Assembly: GCA_951230915.1 (NCBI GenBank)
Contig: OX579639.1
Span: forward strand, 23,684,001-23,748,000
DNA: 64,000 nt
Source: Antitrichia curtipendula
Lineage: Eukaryota; Streptophyta; Bryopsida; Hypnales; Leucodontaceae
Direction: 5' to 3'
Both the position numbers and the translations under genes were made by a program. This document shows positions 12,201 to 22,400 of the stretch, piece by piece. How positions within the stretch are numbered: the stretch's first letter is position 1; each line of letters starts with the position of its first letter. The notes beneath the pieces are model-generated. The model did no database searches, was not told the origin of the DNA, and was given only the letters and a program-made list of their open reading frames with translations.

Positions 12201-15200
12201 AGCAACAACAAGATTGTTTATTCAACAAAGTGACAATGTGACATACATGTCCAAAAAAATAAAAAATTAGTCACATGCAAATTCATGAATACTAAGGAAC
12301 TTTATTCAATGAAAAATAGCAACTACAAAAAACATTAGAAAGGTTAATACAATATCACTTACCCTAGCATACCAAACACATTTGTTCAAGAATGGCCCAA
12401 GGTGGGTCTCAGATACTGGTTTAGCAGGAAACTTCCTAGCATCGCGGGATGGCACAGAAGAATTCCACCACTTCAAAAACTTTGTCTTGTGATGAGAAGT
12501 TGTGTTGCATGTAGCAATCATTTGCAACTTCTCGAGGGTCATCTCTGGGACTTCGTTATTACAATAGTGCCTCCCAACCTGCATAATTAAAACGACATCA
12601 TTTCACATGAAAAAAACAACCTGAAAGTAAAAGTATGTCAATAAATTATTTTGGAGAATATACAAATACCTCTTCCAAGAATTCAGGACCATTTGCCGGA
12701 TTAGCCACTGCTACTAACTTCATCATCTTCATGTACAACTTGTTCGCTTTCTCTTTAGCTCCCATTCTCATAGCATTTGCGATGCCAGCCTCGCTTTTAT
12801 CAGCCTCCACAGTTGTCTCACTGTACTTTCGTCCCGCCGCATCCGCTGCTAGTGAAATCTCTTGCTGAAAGAAACCTAAAGTTTCTTAATAATAGTGTTG
12901 TATAATAAATCAACACAAGTGACCAACATAGCAATGTATATGAAATTTCAAAATCAAAATCATACCCGAAACATGAAAGCTGTGAATACATCAGCTGGCA
13001 TGGAGTACCAGGTTTTCCTAGTACTGGAGGCCATACATTTCTTCACCTCTGACGGCCTTAACATCTCCAAAAACTTTGGCAAAGATAAAAGACCATACTT
13101 CTGCACACGATGCAATGTGTGGACCAAGTTGGTCTTCACATGAGAGTCTTCCGTTGATCTGAATTTCAAAAATTAGAATTAGAATTTCATTTTCCTACTT
13201 TTCTCATGAAAAAAAAGGCTAAATCCAATTAAAACATTAAAACATGTACTACCAAAATATGTATGATAATAATCACTTACTTGTTTATGTCATGCATGAC
13301 TTCCATGGCCAATTCAGTTTTTCCTTTTGTATCAAGAACGATGCAATCTACTGCAATGTGCCATGCCTCGTCTACTGGATAGAGTCTAGAAATGTGACTC
13401 ATCCATGCTAGCAGACGGTGGTTTCCATCACACACAAAAAACTTTGCCCTCCTCAAGAAATGCAATGCCTCATGTGAATTAACATGATACATGAACCCAT
13501 TGTTCGCTTTTTGCCAAATTGACCCCCAATTGCGCATTTCTTGCTCTGTAAATTCCATGTTTTCACCTGCCTCGTTTGTAGTGGAAACGTAGAAAGCGGC
13601 AGACCCTGGTCGATACCCATGAGAAAATTCTTGCTCCAGCTTCTTCACATCAGAAGACAAGGTAGGTCGTACCATGGGCATGGACACCAATCTGCACAAG
13701 GGGATAAAAAAACGAAAAAGTTTTTCTGGTTTCAGTCTTAACGAAGCAATTGTGGCAACTGAATCGACCTTCTGCAATCGGCGGAGCTCATCTTCAAGAA
13801 GCTCCTTCTCTTCATCATCAATGCCATCCTCTTCCATATAACTTCCTTCATCTTCCTCCTCAATTTCAGGCTGAGTGGTGTCATCCGTCCCAGGAGTCCG
13901 CTCCAATTGTGTCTCTTTTATTGGAGACTCCTCCATTTGCAATGACAAACCAAATAAACTCAAAATTATAATTGAATGGAATCATAAGACATCATGAACT
14001 TCTAAATTAATGATAAATGTAAACATAAAACTTTAATGCCAATGCCATGTCATATTACAATGGATGGATGAAAATAAATAGTTAATCAAATAACCACCCT
14101 CACTGGGCTTTACATAAAGAGTTAATGATCTACCAACTCTCATAGGATGTAAACCGAATCAAAGGGCTATCAACATCCACATCCTCATCTGAGCTATAAT
14201 GGAGTAAGACCACTCTGGGACCATTTACATGAGCGCTAGTTGCATTGTCTCCAGTTTCTTCAAAATTGGGACTAGTAACCGTAGCAAGAGACTCCTCCTC
14301 TGAGCTATACTCAGTCTCTGAGCTCTCCTTAGAGAACATTGGTTGCCTTCCTTTCTGGAAACGCATATGGTCTGAGAAACAACTAGCTACTGGCTCTTTC
14401 TCAAACTCATCTGCTGCATGATCGGCAGCATCCATAATATCATTGAAGCTTACCAAGTCTACTTCGTCAGCATCATCATCTGAAATGTCGATGTTGGAAG
14501 GAGAAGGGAGCATTTCCATTGCCTGCGATGGGCCACCAATATCTACTACCGTGACAATGTCCTGCTGCACAATGGAGGCTAAGGTTGGTCCTTTTTTTCC
14601 TCGTTTTCCTTGGACCTATATGAGAAAACAATAATATTTGAGTATGTGTACAATTGACCTAAAGTAAAGAAGTGATCACATTTGACATATGCTATTATAA
14701 AAAAAAAATTAGAATCTATATAAAAAAAATTAATCTCAAGAAATCAACCGAAAATGATAAAAGAAGTGGTTTAGGTGGAAAGGTGCCCAAGTTTTATAAT
14801 GAATGCTTTTAAAGCTAATTACCTTAAGATTACACCCCCCTACACAAAGATAGTTCATATACAAGTAAAAGCCATGAGAAAAGAATTTAAAGTTTTGATG
14901 TGCTTATTGGGTGTAACCATTTTTTTGGAATGAAGCTAGTGCTCTCAAGACCCTAGTCGGATCCGACTAGGGTCTAGAGAGCACTAGCTTCACCCCCAAA
15001 AAATGGTTACATCCACTTGTAAAAAATATTCATATGAATTAATTTAATACATGTCATTATACTCTAAGCCATAGATCCAATCAATTTAAATGTGCAAACA
15101 AAAAATGCACGTTTGTTTAATTAAATATTATTTTCATATTTCATCGTTGAACTTCAAATATCACAAATTTATATAAAACATGACCCTAAAACCAAAATTA

Positions 15201-16778
15201 TGTAAGACTCAAGTTAGATAATCTTTGCATAATTATTGCTCCTATCATTTTTCATTATATATTATATTCAATTTTTTCAAAGGAAAGATGAAATTGTATG
15301 TTTTTTTAATTACTTTAAAAATTTTAATCTTTCACATGAGAATAATTAAAAAAGAAACTAAATTATAAGGTAAATTCTCATGCTAGTACCAGTTTAGGGG
15401 GGGTGAAGGAAATCCTCACCAATCCCTAGTCGGATCCGACTAGGTCTTGGTAAGGATCTCCTTCACCCTCTCTAAATTGGTACTAGCACGGGGACATGAG
15501 CTTCAGCTACATAAGTATATCATTTAGTAATTTAATAGTCAGTCTCTCAACACATCCAACCCTTTTTCAACCTTACTTATAACCAACTAGAAGATCAATT
15601 AAAATGACTAAAATTAAACATTTGAGCACCAATAGTCCAATACCCTTATGAGCACCAACGTCACCAACTTGTTGGACAATCAACTACTAACATTTTTCAC
15701 AGAAAATCATCACTCCATCTTTGACACATTCCAAGGACCTCTGTGAATTTAATCTACAGGTTACACAAGAAAGTTGGAGACTGATTTGTGTGCTTCAGAC
15801 TTCCTAATTGCATTCTACAAATTGACTTAAAGTTCACCTGGACATTTACACATGATTCAGTTAACACGTTTAGACATTATTTAGTTAACCCATTATTTAT
15901 TTAGACTATGCACGACTAAGCGGTTTAGCATCCTGAGAGACTGAATGGTTTCAGAGACTAAGTAAACTGAGAACTAACCAACTCAAAGAAATGAACGAAC
16001 TCAGCAAAATCAACCAGCTAGCCAGCCAGCCTTGATGAACCCTGATCAACCAACAAAATCAACCAGCCTTGATGAACCCTGATCAGCCGTGCTACAGACT
16101 GAGAAGTTTTGAAGAAAACAAGTGATCCCCGTCAAGGTACCGATTTCGGGGGGTGAAGCAAAGCTTCACCGAGCCCTAGTCGGATCCGACTAGGGCTGGA
16201 TGAAGCTTTGCTTCACCCCCCGAAATCGGTACCTTGACAGGGAAGCACAAAGTCACCGAAGCGCACAGAAGTCACTTGACGGGGAAGCACAAAGTCACCA
16301 AAGCGCACAGAAGTCACTTGACGGGGAAGTACAGAAGTCACCGAAGCGCACAGAAGTCACTTGACGGGGAAGTATAGAAGTCACCGAAGCGATCGCACAT
16401 CACGTACGGAAGTCACCGATCACAATTTCTGTACAGAAAGTCACCGAAGCCTTTGTTCCAGATAGAACGGCTAAGGACGGAACAGCTACGGATGGAATGG
16501 ATTGAACGGACTGCAAATGACTTCCCGAGAAAACAAAATGCCGATGCTGATGTCAACTAGCAAACACGATGCCGATGAGCAAACACAATGCCGAGCAAAC
16601 TTCCTGAGCAAACACGCTGCCGACAGCCAACTAGAAAACACGATGCCGATGGCGATGCCAGTCAGAAAAAAAAGTTCACCTTTTCAGGGGGACGCGCTTC
16701 GTGCTGACCCGAATCCTGCAAGTCGTCCTCCTGAGCAAGACGATGCCTAGCGTTGCGCCTCGTTGCGGTGGTCTGCAT
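9239..16778 (-). CDS. ParB-like domain fused to beta-class DNA methyltransferase-like domain
   Basis: Twelve exons with GT-AG junctions keep one frame from ATG (16778) to TAG (9239): 16778-16680, 14615-14134, 13958-13281, 13158-12966, 12864-12670, 12578-12363, 12191-11956, 11426-10715, 10613-10260, 10166-9893, 9804-9598, 9486-9239. The sum is 3894 nt, 1297 codons plus stop. Residues 34-260 are acidic and serine-rich. Residues about 285-420 resemble ParB/sulfiredoxin domains: a helix-rich lead-in, then FFVCDGNHRLLAW with the G-x-x-R-x-x-A signature (372-378). A Lys/Glu-rich coiled coil lies near 790-860. Residues 938-1190 match the N6/N4 methyltransferase layout of beta-class order: VDLIFFDCPEN in the place of the catalytic DPPY motif (957-966), then KPWRG and VVLDCTAATG in the place of the SAM-binding FxGxG motif, then GRHIVALEED. 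Both motifs are degenerate, so activity is uncertain. The junction exon 2/exon 3 is the least sure: without it exon 2 would stop at 14130 and a second gene would start at 13936. Confidence 0.8.
11740..11837. repeat. Palindrome 1 (intron 7 of the ParB-methyltransferase gene)
   Basis: A 98-bp inverted repeat is centred between 11788 and 11789. The inner 40-nt arms (11749-11788 and 11789-11828) differ at about three positions. The centre is TTAGTCGGATCCGACTAA, with GGAGGTGAA about 30 nt out and GGTACC / GTTACC at the ends. Confidence 0.93.
14908..15015. repeat. Palindrome 2 (intron 1 of the ParB-methyltransferase gene)
   Basis: A 108-bp inverted repeat is centred between 14961 and 14962, with only a few mismatches over 54-nt arms. 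The centre is CTAGTCGGATCCGACTAG. The outer arms carry TGTAACCATTTTTT and its complement, and GGGGGTGAAGC appears in one arm (diverged in the other). Confidence 0.94.
15381..15488. repeat. Palindrome 3 (intron 1 of the ParB-methyltransferase gene)
   Basis: A 108-bp inverted repeat is centred between 15434 and 15435, with several arm mismatches. The centre is CTAGTCGGATCCGACTAG, the outer arm begins TGCTAGTACC, and GGGGGGTGAAGG sits about 31 nt from the centre. Confidence 0.93.
16126..16243. repeat. Palindrome 4 (intron 1 of the ParB-methyltransferase gene)
   Basis: This is the longest copy: 118 bp centred between 16184 and 16185, almost perfect. The centre is CTAGTCGGATCCGACTAG, with GGTACCGATTTCGGGGGG in the outer arm. 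Its right arm runs into a 42-bp tandem array, and its left arm carries an inverted copy of part of that array's unit (tccccgtcaag). Confidence 0.95.
16231..16460. repeat. 42-43-bp tandem array next to palindrome 4
   Basis: About four units beginning CTTGACGGGGAAG and containing tcaccgaagcgcacagaagt start at 16233, 16275, 16317 and 16360. They then decay into partial copies of gaagtcaccga up to about 16460. The array lies in intron 1 of the ParB-methyltransferase gene. Confidence 0.85.
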
Positions 16779-16917
16779 GATGAGAGATTAATTATCAGAT
16801 TTTTGAATGCAAGTGAAGCCACGCAAAATGTAGAAGTTCAACAGTTGGGGCCTTGCTTGCTCGACTTGAAGTTGCTCGACTTGGAGGAGCCCAGTGAAGC
16901 TGCCGGATTTCTAGGTG

Positions 16918-17125
16918 GTCAGCCTTATCGTGATCAGGCATCCTGAAATCGTGGTCAGCCTTATCATGATCAGGCATCCGGGATCGTGATCAGCCAACCA
17001 GTCGTGATTAGCCAGCCAGTCGTGATTAGCCAGCAAGCCGTGATCAGCCAACCAGTCTTAATTAGCCTCGATCATCCAACAGTCTCGATCTTGATTAGCC
17101 TCGATCTTAATTAGTCTTGATCATT
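16918..17125. repeat. GATC-rich degenerate tandem repeats upstream of the ParB-methyltransferase gene
   Basis: Short units of the type cgtgatcagccaaccagt are repeated with variation. At least nine GATC tetranucleotides fall in about 200 bp, mostly as TGATCA or CGATC. The region lies immediately upstream of the minus-strand start at 16778, so it is probably promoter or leader DNA. Confidence 0.7.
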
Positions 17126-18021
17126 TTTCCCTGCGAGAAAAGCTCACCCTCGTGGTGGGATATTTGCAGACATCATAAATTGCAGTCTTGAAACATGCGG
17201 AGAGCAATGGCTACAGGGTTGTCCAGATGTAAGAATCAGGCCAGCAGGTCAGTTTGATCAGCCAACAGGCCTTGTAAAATCCACAGAAGCACAGCCTGGA
17301 GAACGGTATGACTTGACCAATAACGAGCACTTGGCATTCAAAAAGTAATACACAAGATTCCTAAGTTGGACGTTTATTCAACTTAAAGAGATCCTACATT
17401 CTCTTAAAACTTGTAAGAAGGCTACCTGATCAATGGACATTCAATTTCCATTTAGAAAAAGTAAATGATCACACCCTGGATTTTAAAGTAGACCCTTTTT
17501 GGCTCCTATTCCATCCATTAATCCCTAAATAATCAAGATCATTTTTTGATCAAAAACCACTCAAACTGCCACTTGTGCTCTGTTCATTAATAAAAACAAA
17601 AGAAACTATTTTTTTAAGAATCTAACCGTAGGATTTTGTACCTTATTTATCTAAGATCATTTGATAAAAAATTCCTGAAATTTGACCTTACAGATTTAAA
17701 GATATTAGCATTCAAAGCTGGAAAAATAATTTTTTTTGAACTGTGGCCTACAATTTCAGATGACTTTGACCACAATTTGTAGAATTTCTTTGCACTGTGG
17801 ACTTTGAATTAAATTGTTGTAACACTTATACATCTCTAAAAGATTCATGACATTACACAGAAAAAATCAATATACAAACCCTAAACGTAGTAGTTATAAA
17901 ATAAAGCAAGACCTAGCCCCAATACCTTTTAAATTTGTTTTATTATATTCTAATTAAATTTTAAAAAATTATAGAAGATAATCATCTTACAAGGAACATA
18001 AAGAACATTTAGTCGTACAAT

Positions 18022-18773
18022 TTATACTGGCACAAGGAAAAAGTTTTGTCTGTGAAATAGTTTTGCATGCACAAACTCAGTATCCCTCAGAACATGAGAA
18101 TTGAACACTGAGGATTCATGTCTTATAATATATGGACAATAATAAAGAATTCGAGTCTCTACAGATTGTAGTGGCCTTAGTCTTGATTTTGGAATGCAAG
18201 TATGAATGTTGGAAAAGAGATCCTTGAAGTTCAAAGTGTGACAGTGTAGGAAGTTGGACTTGTAATATCCATTGAACTTGCACTGCATAAACTATAACGA
18301 AGATTAACTACATTAAAACATAGAAAAAGGTTCAAAACATTCTTACATTTGCAGGAACTTCGAGTGCTACTTCATGTTGTTCTCCGGTCGTGTCCTCCGA
18401 CATTTCTTGCATTGCATGACGGACTTGTTGTCCACCTTCGTCCTCGCCACCACTCACACCAGTTTTGAATTGTAGAACTTTGCACAGTTCTCCAGTAGTC
18501 ACCCCATCTGTCTTTGACATGATTTTCCTTTCTCGACTCATCCTAGATCTCGTAAGTGCCTTTCGGGATGAATAATACAAGGAACTAGGCCTCTTCCTTC
18601 TCTTTCTATACTGCAAACTAGAAGTTGGAGCGTCCCAAGTCTCTACTAACATGAGGTGAGAGTCTACTGCATAAAAGTGTTTGCTTTCAACTACACACGG
18701 TCTTAGCACATAATCAAATAGAAATGGCTCTAGCTTACACACCGTCTTGTACTTATGTTGTGGAAGCTTGAAC
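18022..18773 (-). CDS. Small two-exon gene of unknown function in the transposon
   Basis: Two minus-strand exons join in frame: up to 18773-18347 (donor GTAAGA) and 18282-18022 (acceptor TTTATGCAG, stop TAA). The product of the visible exons is about 228 residues. It includes a strongly basic patch (YRKRRKRP, then RKALTRSRMSRERK) that could be a nuclear localisation signal, a Gly/Glu-rich linker, and a C-terminal part rich in Cys, His and aromatic residues. I do not recognise a family. The 5' end is unclear: an acceptor-like AG precedes the first exon and there is no early in-frame ATG, so an upstream exon may be missing. It lies between the two large divergent genes and could be a third element-encoded protein or a decayed relic. 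Confidence 0.45.
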
Positions 18774-18866
18774 CTTCAAGCTTTAGATGCCACATCAAGG
18801 AGTAAACTGATGTCAGAAGCCTAAAGTGACAATGAAAGTTGTTTTAGAAAATAGGTTGTTGAATGC

Positions 18867-19075
18867 GCCGTCAGTATTTCAGATATAAATCGTGGGAATC
18901 CCTAAATGACTTTGACACTCTCAAATAAGGTCATAAATAAGATATGGACGGTGATTGCACAGTCATTTCCGTCCACACCATCAATGACAGACAACGCATC
19001 AACGCATTGTTTGTTGAGCCGTCAGTATTTAAAGTATGAATCGTGGAAATCCTTAAATGGCTCTGACACTTTGCT
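18867..19075. repeat. Direct repeat upstream of the transposase start
   Basis: A unit of about 57 bp beginning GCCGTCAGTATTT and containing aatcgtggaaatccttaaat occurs at 18867-18923 and again at 19018-19074, 151 bp apart. It lies 345-550 bp before the transposase ATG and may belong to its promoter. Confidence 0.75.
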
Positions 19076-19418
19076 CTTACTGACTCCTGCAAAATAATAC
19101 GGGAATCTACTTGAAAATCCTTTTATATGCCGACATCTCAGGTTCATAAACATGAACGAACTCTGACAACGCTGCCTACTGGCATTGATTTCCTTCGTAA
19201 AATCTGATTATAGGGAAGTCAGACGAGTATGGCGGCTTCCATGGCGGTTGCAGAACTGTTTCCATCTAAGCCATCAATGATCAACACCAACTTTCCATCA
19301 TATTCATGTCTTGAATTATAGGTATTGGCATCTCTTCATATGAAGGTGTTTGTTTCCCTCTTCCCATACGTTGGATTGTATTTTCCCCCTTGCAGTACTT
19401 CATACTTGCATTACAACC

Positions 19419-22400
19419 ATGGCTTGTATTAGAGTTGATGGTCACGAGGTTCCACTTGTTTTTCCGGTAGATGAAGGAGGTAGGGCTAGAGTCTTCAATC
19501 ACCTCCTCCATGTTCGCTTTAAATTTGTAGAGTCATCTATCTATGTAGAAGAAGAGAGGAAGTCCGAATCCGGTGAGTTGCAACAATCCATTCCCATTGT
19601 CAAGTCCATTGAAGAAGAAGGTCATTGCTGGTACCTTCCTATAGGAAATTACAGAGCCTATGGACTTCCTTTGTCCATGCTAGGTGCCTCCACCGAGATT
19701 ATTAGTCATCAGTCAGATAATTCCACAGTGGATATGCCATACATAGTTCACGGAGTTTCGTCTAGCCCACCTCGCAAAGTGTTTACGGTGCTACCAAGGA
19801 CTGGCATTCTCCAAAAAGTGAAAGTCGAGAAGCTAGATCCAATCATAGAGTTGTCTAGTGAATCGGAAGGAGAGTCCCCTGATGTGACACTTGTGAAACA
19901 ACAATGCGCAGTTGCATCCAAGTCAAATGAGATCTCAATGGATAGTCCATTATTTTTGGAAACTCCATGCAATAGTCTTGTGCAGTCGTCACTTCTGTGT
20001 CCACCTTTGCATCCTATTCCAGGCGACCGTGTAAGCATTATGGAGTGTTTGAAGAGACTAGCTACTGTTCAACGTTCTCGGAACGAGTTGTCAACAATGG
20101 ATTTGAACGTCATCAAGCACCATCTTGTGCAGTATTTGCCTGCTGTTTTCAATGGAGATGTTGTCTTTGAGTTGCCTCCGTGTCGATCTTCTTCATCTTC
20201 ATCAGCTGCACGCAACTTAGAGGGAATGGACAAGCGATACGACGGACACCCGTGGTGCAAGGTAGTGACTACTAACATACACAATACTGACAACTTGAGG
20301 TTCCGTAAGTCATATTGTGCTGGTCACCTCGCTTGTAAAAATGTGCACTGTGATTACTTGAAGAGAGCTAGTAGGAAGAATGAAACAGAGTGGATGGGAT
20401 ATACAATGTTTCCTTTTGCCTTAGGAAATAGTCCCCCTAAAGATTCTACTGTAGTTTGCAAAGTCTGCAAAGTTACACCTAGGTGTCTCAACACATGTGA
20501 GGCTAGAATTTACTACTGCTATAGTGAAAATCCAAAAATGAGTAGAGCAGCTATTCACTTTGGAGATCACAATCATCCAGTGGCAAAAGGCATGTATAGA
20601 GATTCAACAGAAAAAATTTGTGATCTCATTGCGGAGCAAGTGGCAAAAACACCAACGGCCACTAATTCTGCCATTGCTCTATCTGCTAGCAAAGACTTTC
20701 TAACTGATTATTTGTTTCATGACGGAGAGGGAGAGAAAAAAATGTTGAAGGGTGAAGAACTAGAGGAGGTAATGGATCGTTTTCAGTATTTGAGTAATCC
20801 AAACATCCGGAATGTAATCTCTTCATTTCGCTCAAGCAACCGAGGGGGGGTTATCGACAACATAATGACTATGAAGAAGGAGTCGAAGTTTGAATTTATA
20901 CACGAGAGCGTCTTTCCAGGCCAAGGCAAAGAGAAGGTGTACGTCTTCAAGATGCTCGCGGAAGAACCTGGTAGTGGAGTGGACCTCGTGCAACGCATGC
21001 AACCCGGAGGTGATCTTCAGAACGCGTGGATGATGTTTGACCATGTCAAGCGGGTGAAGGAGTGGACCACAATGGCTTGCCACGTATATGATCCGGAATA
21101 CAAGAAGGTCATGACTATTTCAACATGTGATATGCAATCTGAAGATACGGAGATCCAGATGTTGTTTTGGAGGTGCTTGAATGATGTGATGTCACGGAAC
21201 GGTGTAGATCACCCAAACTTTAAGGGGTTCATGGCAGATAGCGCTATGGCCAATTGGAATGCAGTGCGAATTGTCTACGGTAGCGGCTCACCCAATGAAA
21301 AGATGGAGAATCGTGAGAGGACATGTTTGTTGCATTGGACTACTTCCCTTCATAAGCACACACAGAAGCACATCAAAGATGTATTTCAGCATCAACACAA
21401 CAAAATGTGCAAACAATACAAAGATTCTGAGACCTATGGAGCAGGCCGAGACCCGTTACCTTGCGATTCGGTCGTGGTGGTTATCATCAGGGGCTGCAAG
21501 TGAAGAAGCACTTCATCACCTGGACCATTGGTTGGCATTTTGGCATTTTCGCTACCGCCAGTGGGGCGGTTTCATGCAAATGGTAAGTGGCCTTTAAATT
21601 TGGACATGTGTATTGTTTTTAAACATTGATAAATGTGTTGAGTGAAATTAAAGAATGGAAGTTTGGGTTCCATGTATACATTTTATAAATCACATGTAGA
21701 GTTATCAGAAATCAGAACTTTTGTCAATTTTTTTTTTAAATTATAAGGAATCGGTAGAAGGTACTTGAAAGAGGAGGTGAAGCTGGAACCACTTAGGCAT
21801 TAGTCGGATCCGACTAGTGTTTTGTGGTACTAGATTGACCTCCTATTTTTGATAGATTGGAGTGAATGATAACAAAAAATGGGAATGAAATTGTTTAGTT
21901 ATATGTAATAGAAAATAAGGAATTTTTAGCAGTGAGCGTTTATTTCGGGGCGTTATAGTTCTAAATTTTGTTTTGGGAAATGTCTTTCATATTTTTGAAG
22001 TTTTCTTAACCTCTAACATTTTTGAATGTTGAAAAATAGTTTTGGGTTTGAAGAAACATATAATTTCACATAATAACTGATGTATCATTTTGTTGGATTT
22101 TGCAGGGATTAAGTTTGGAGGAGATGGCTGACATGCCTTCATGCAATTTGTCCGAAACTATTCACAACAAGTGGCTTCAAATGTCCGGAAATCGAGGAAA
22201 TAATTTGTTTGACGCCACTTGCGATGATAGCATCCGGGCATGGATGCAAATGACTAATTATCGTGCATATTTGAGAGGTCATGCATGTGGATCCGGTCCA
22301 TCAAAAGGGGAATTGAGATTGAGAGTAGCGAGGCGAAGCGGAGATCCAAAGAAAATTGCAGAGGCATTGAATACACTTCCTGGATCAGAAGGTGTTGGAA

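Larger units (their letters stand above)
16779..19418. promoter_or_regulatory. Region between the divergent transposon genes
   Basis: This 2.6-kb stretch separates the start of the minus-strand ParB-methyltransferase gene from the start of the plus-strand transposase gene. It holds the GATC-rich repeats (16918-17125), an AT-rich repeat-like part (about 17450-17950), the small minus-strand gene (18022-18773) and a pair of direct repeats near the transposase start. No TATA box could be assigned with confidence. Confidence 0.5.

Noticed and set aside
14130..14570. Independent small acidic protein ending at 14130
   Set aside because: A GTAGATC donor at 14133 joins this exon in frame to the ParB exon, and exon 1 at 16778-16680 joins it in frame upstream, so a single gene explains it better; kept as the weakest junction.
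16502..16946. Two plus-strand open frames in the GC-richer transposon region
   Set aside because: They overlap tandem repeats and the antisense of the first exon of the ParB-methyltransferase gene and have no domain.
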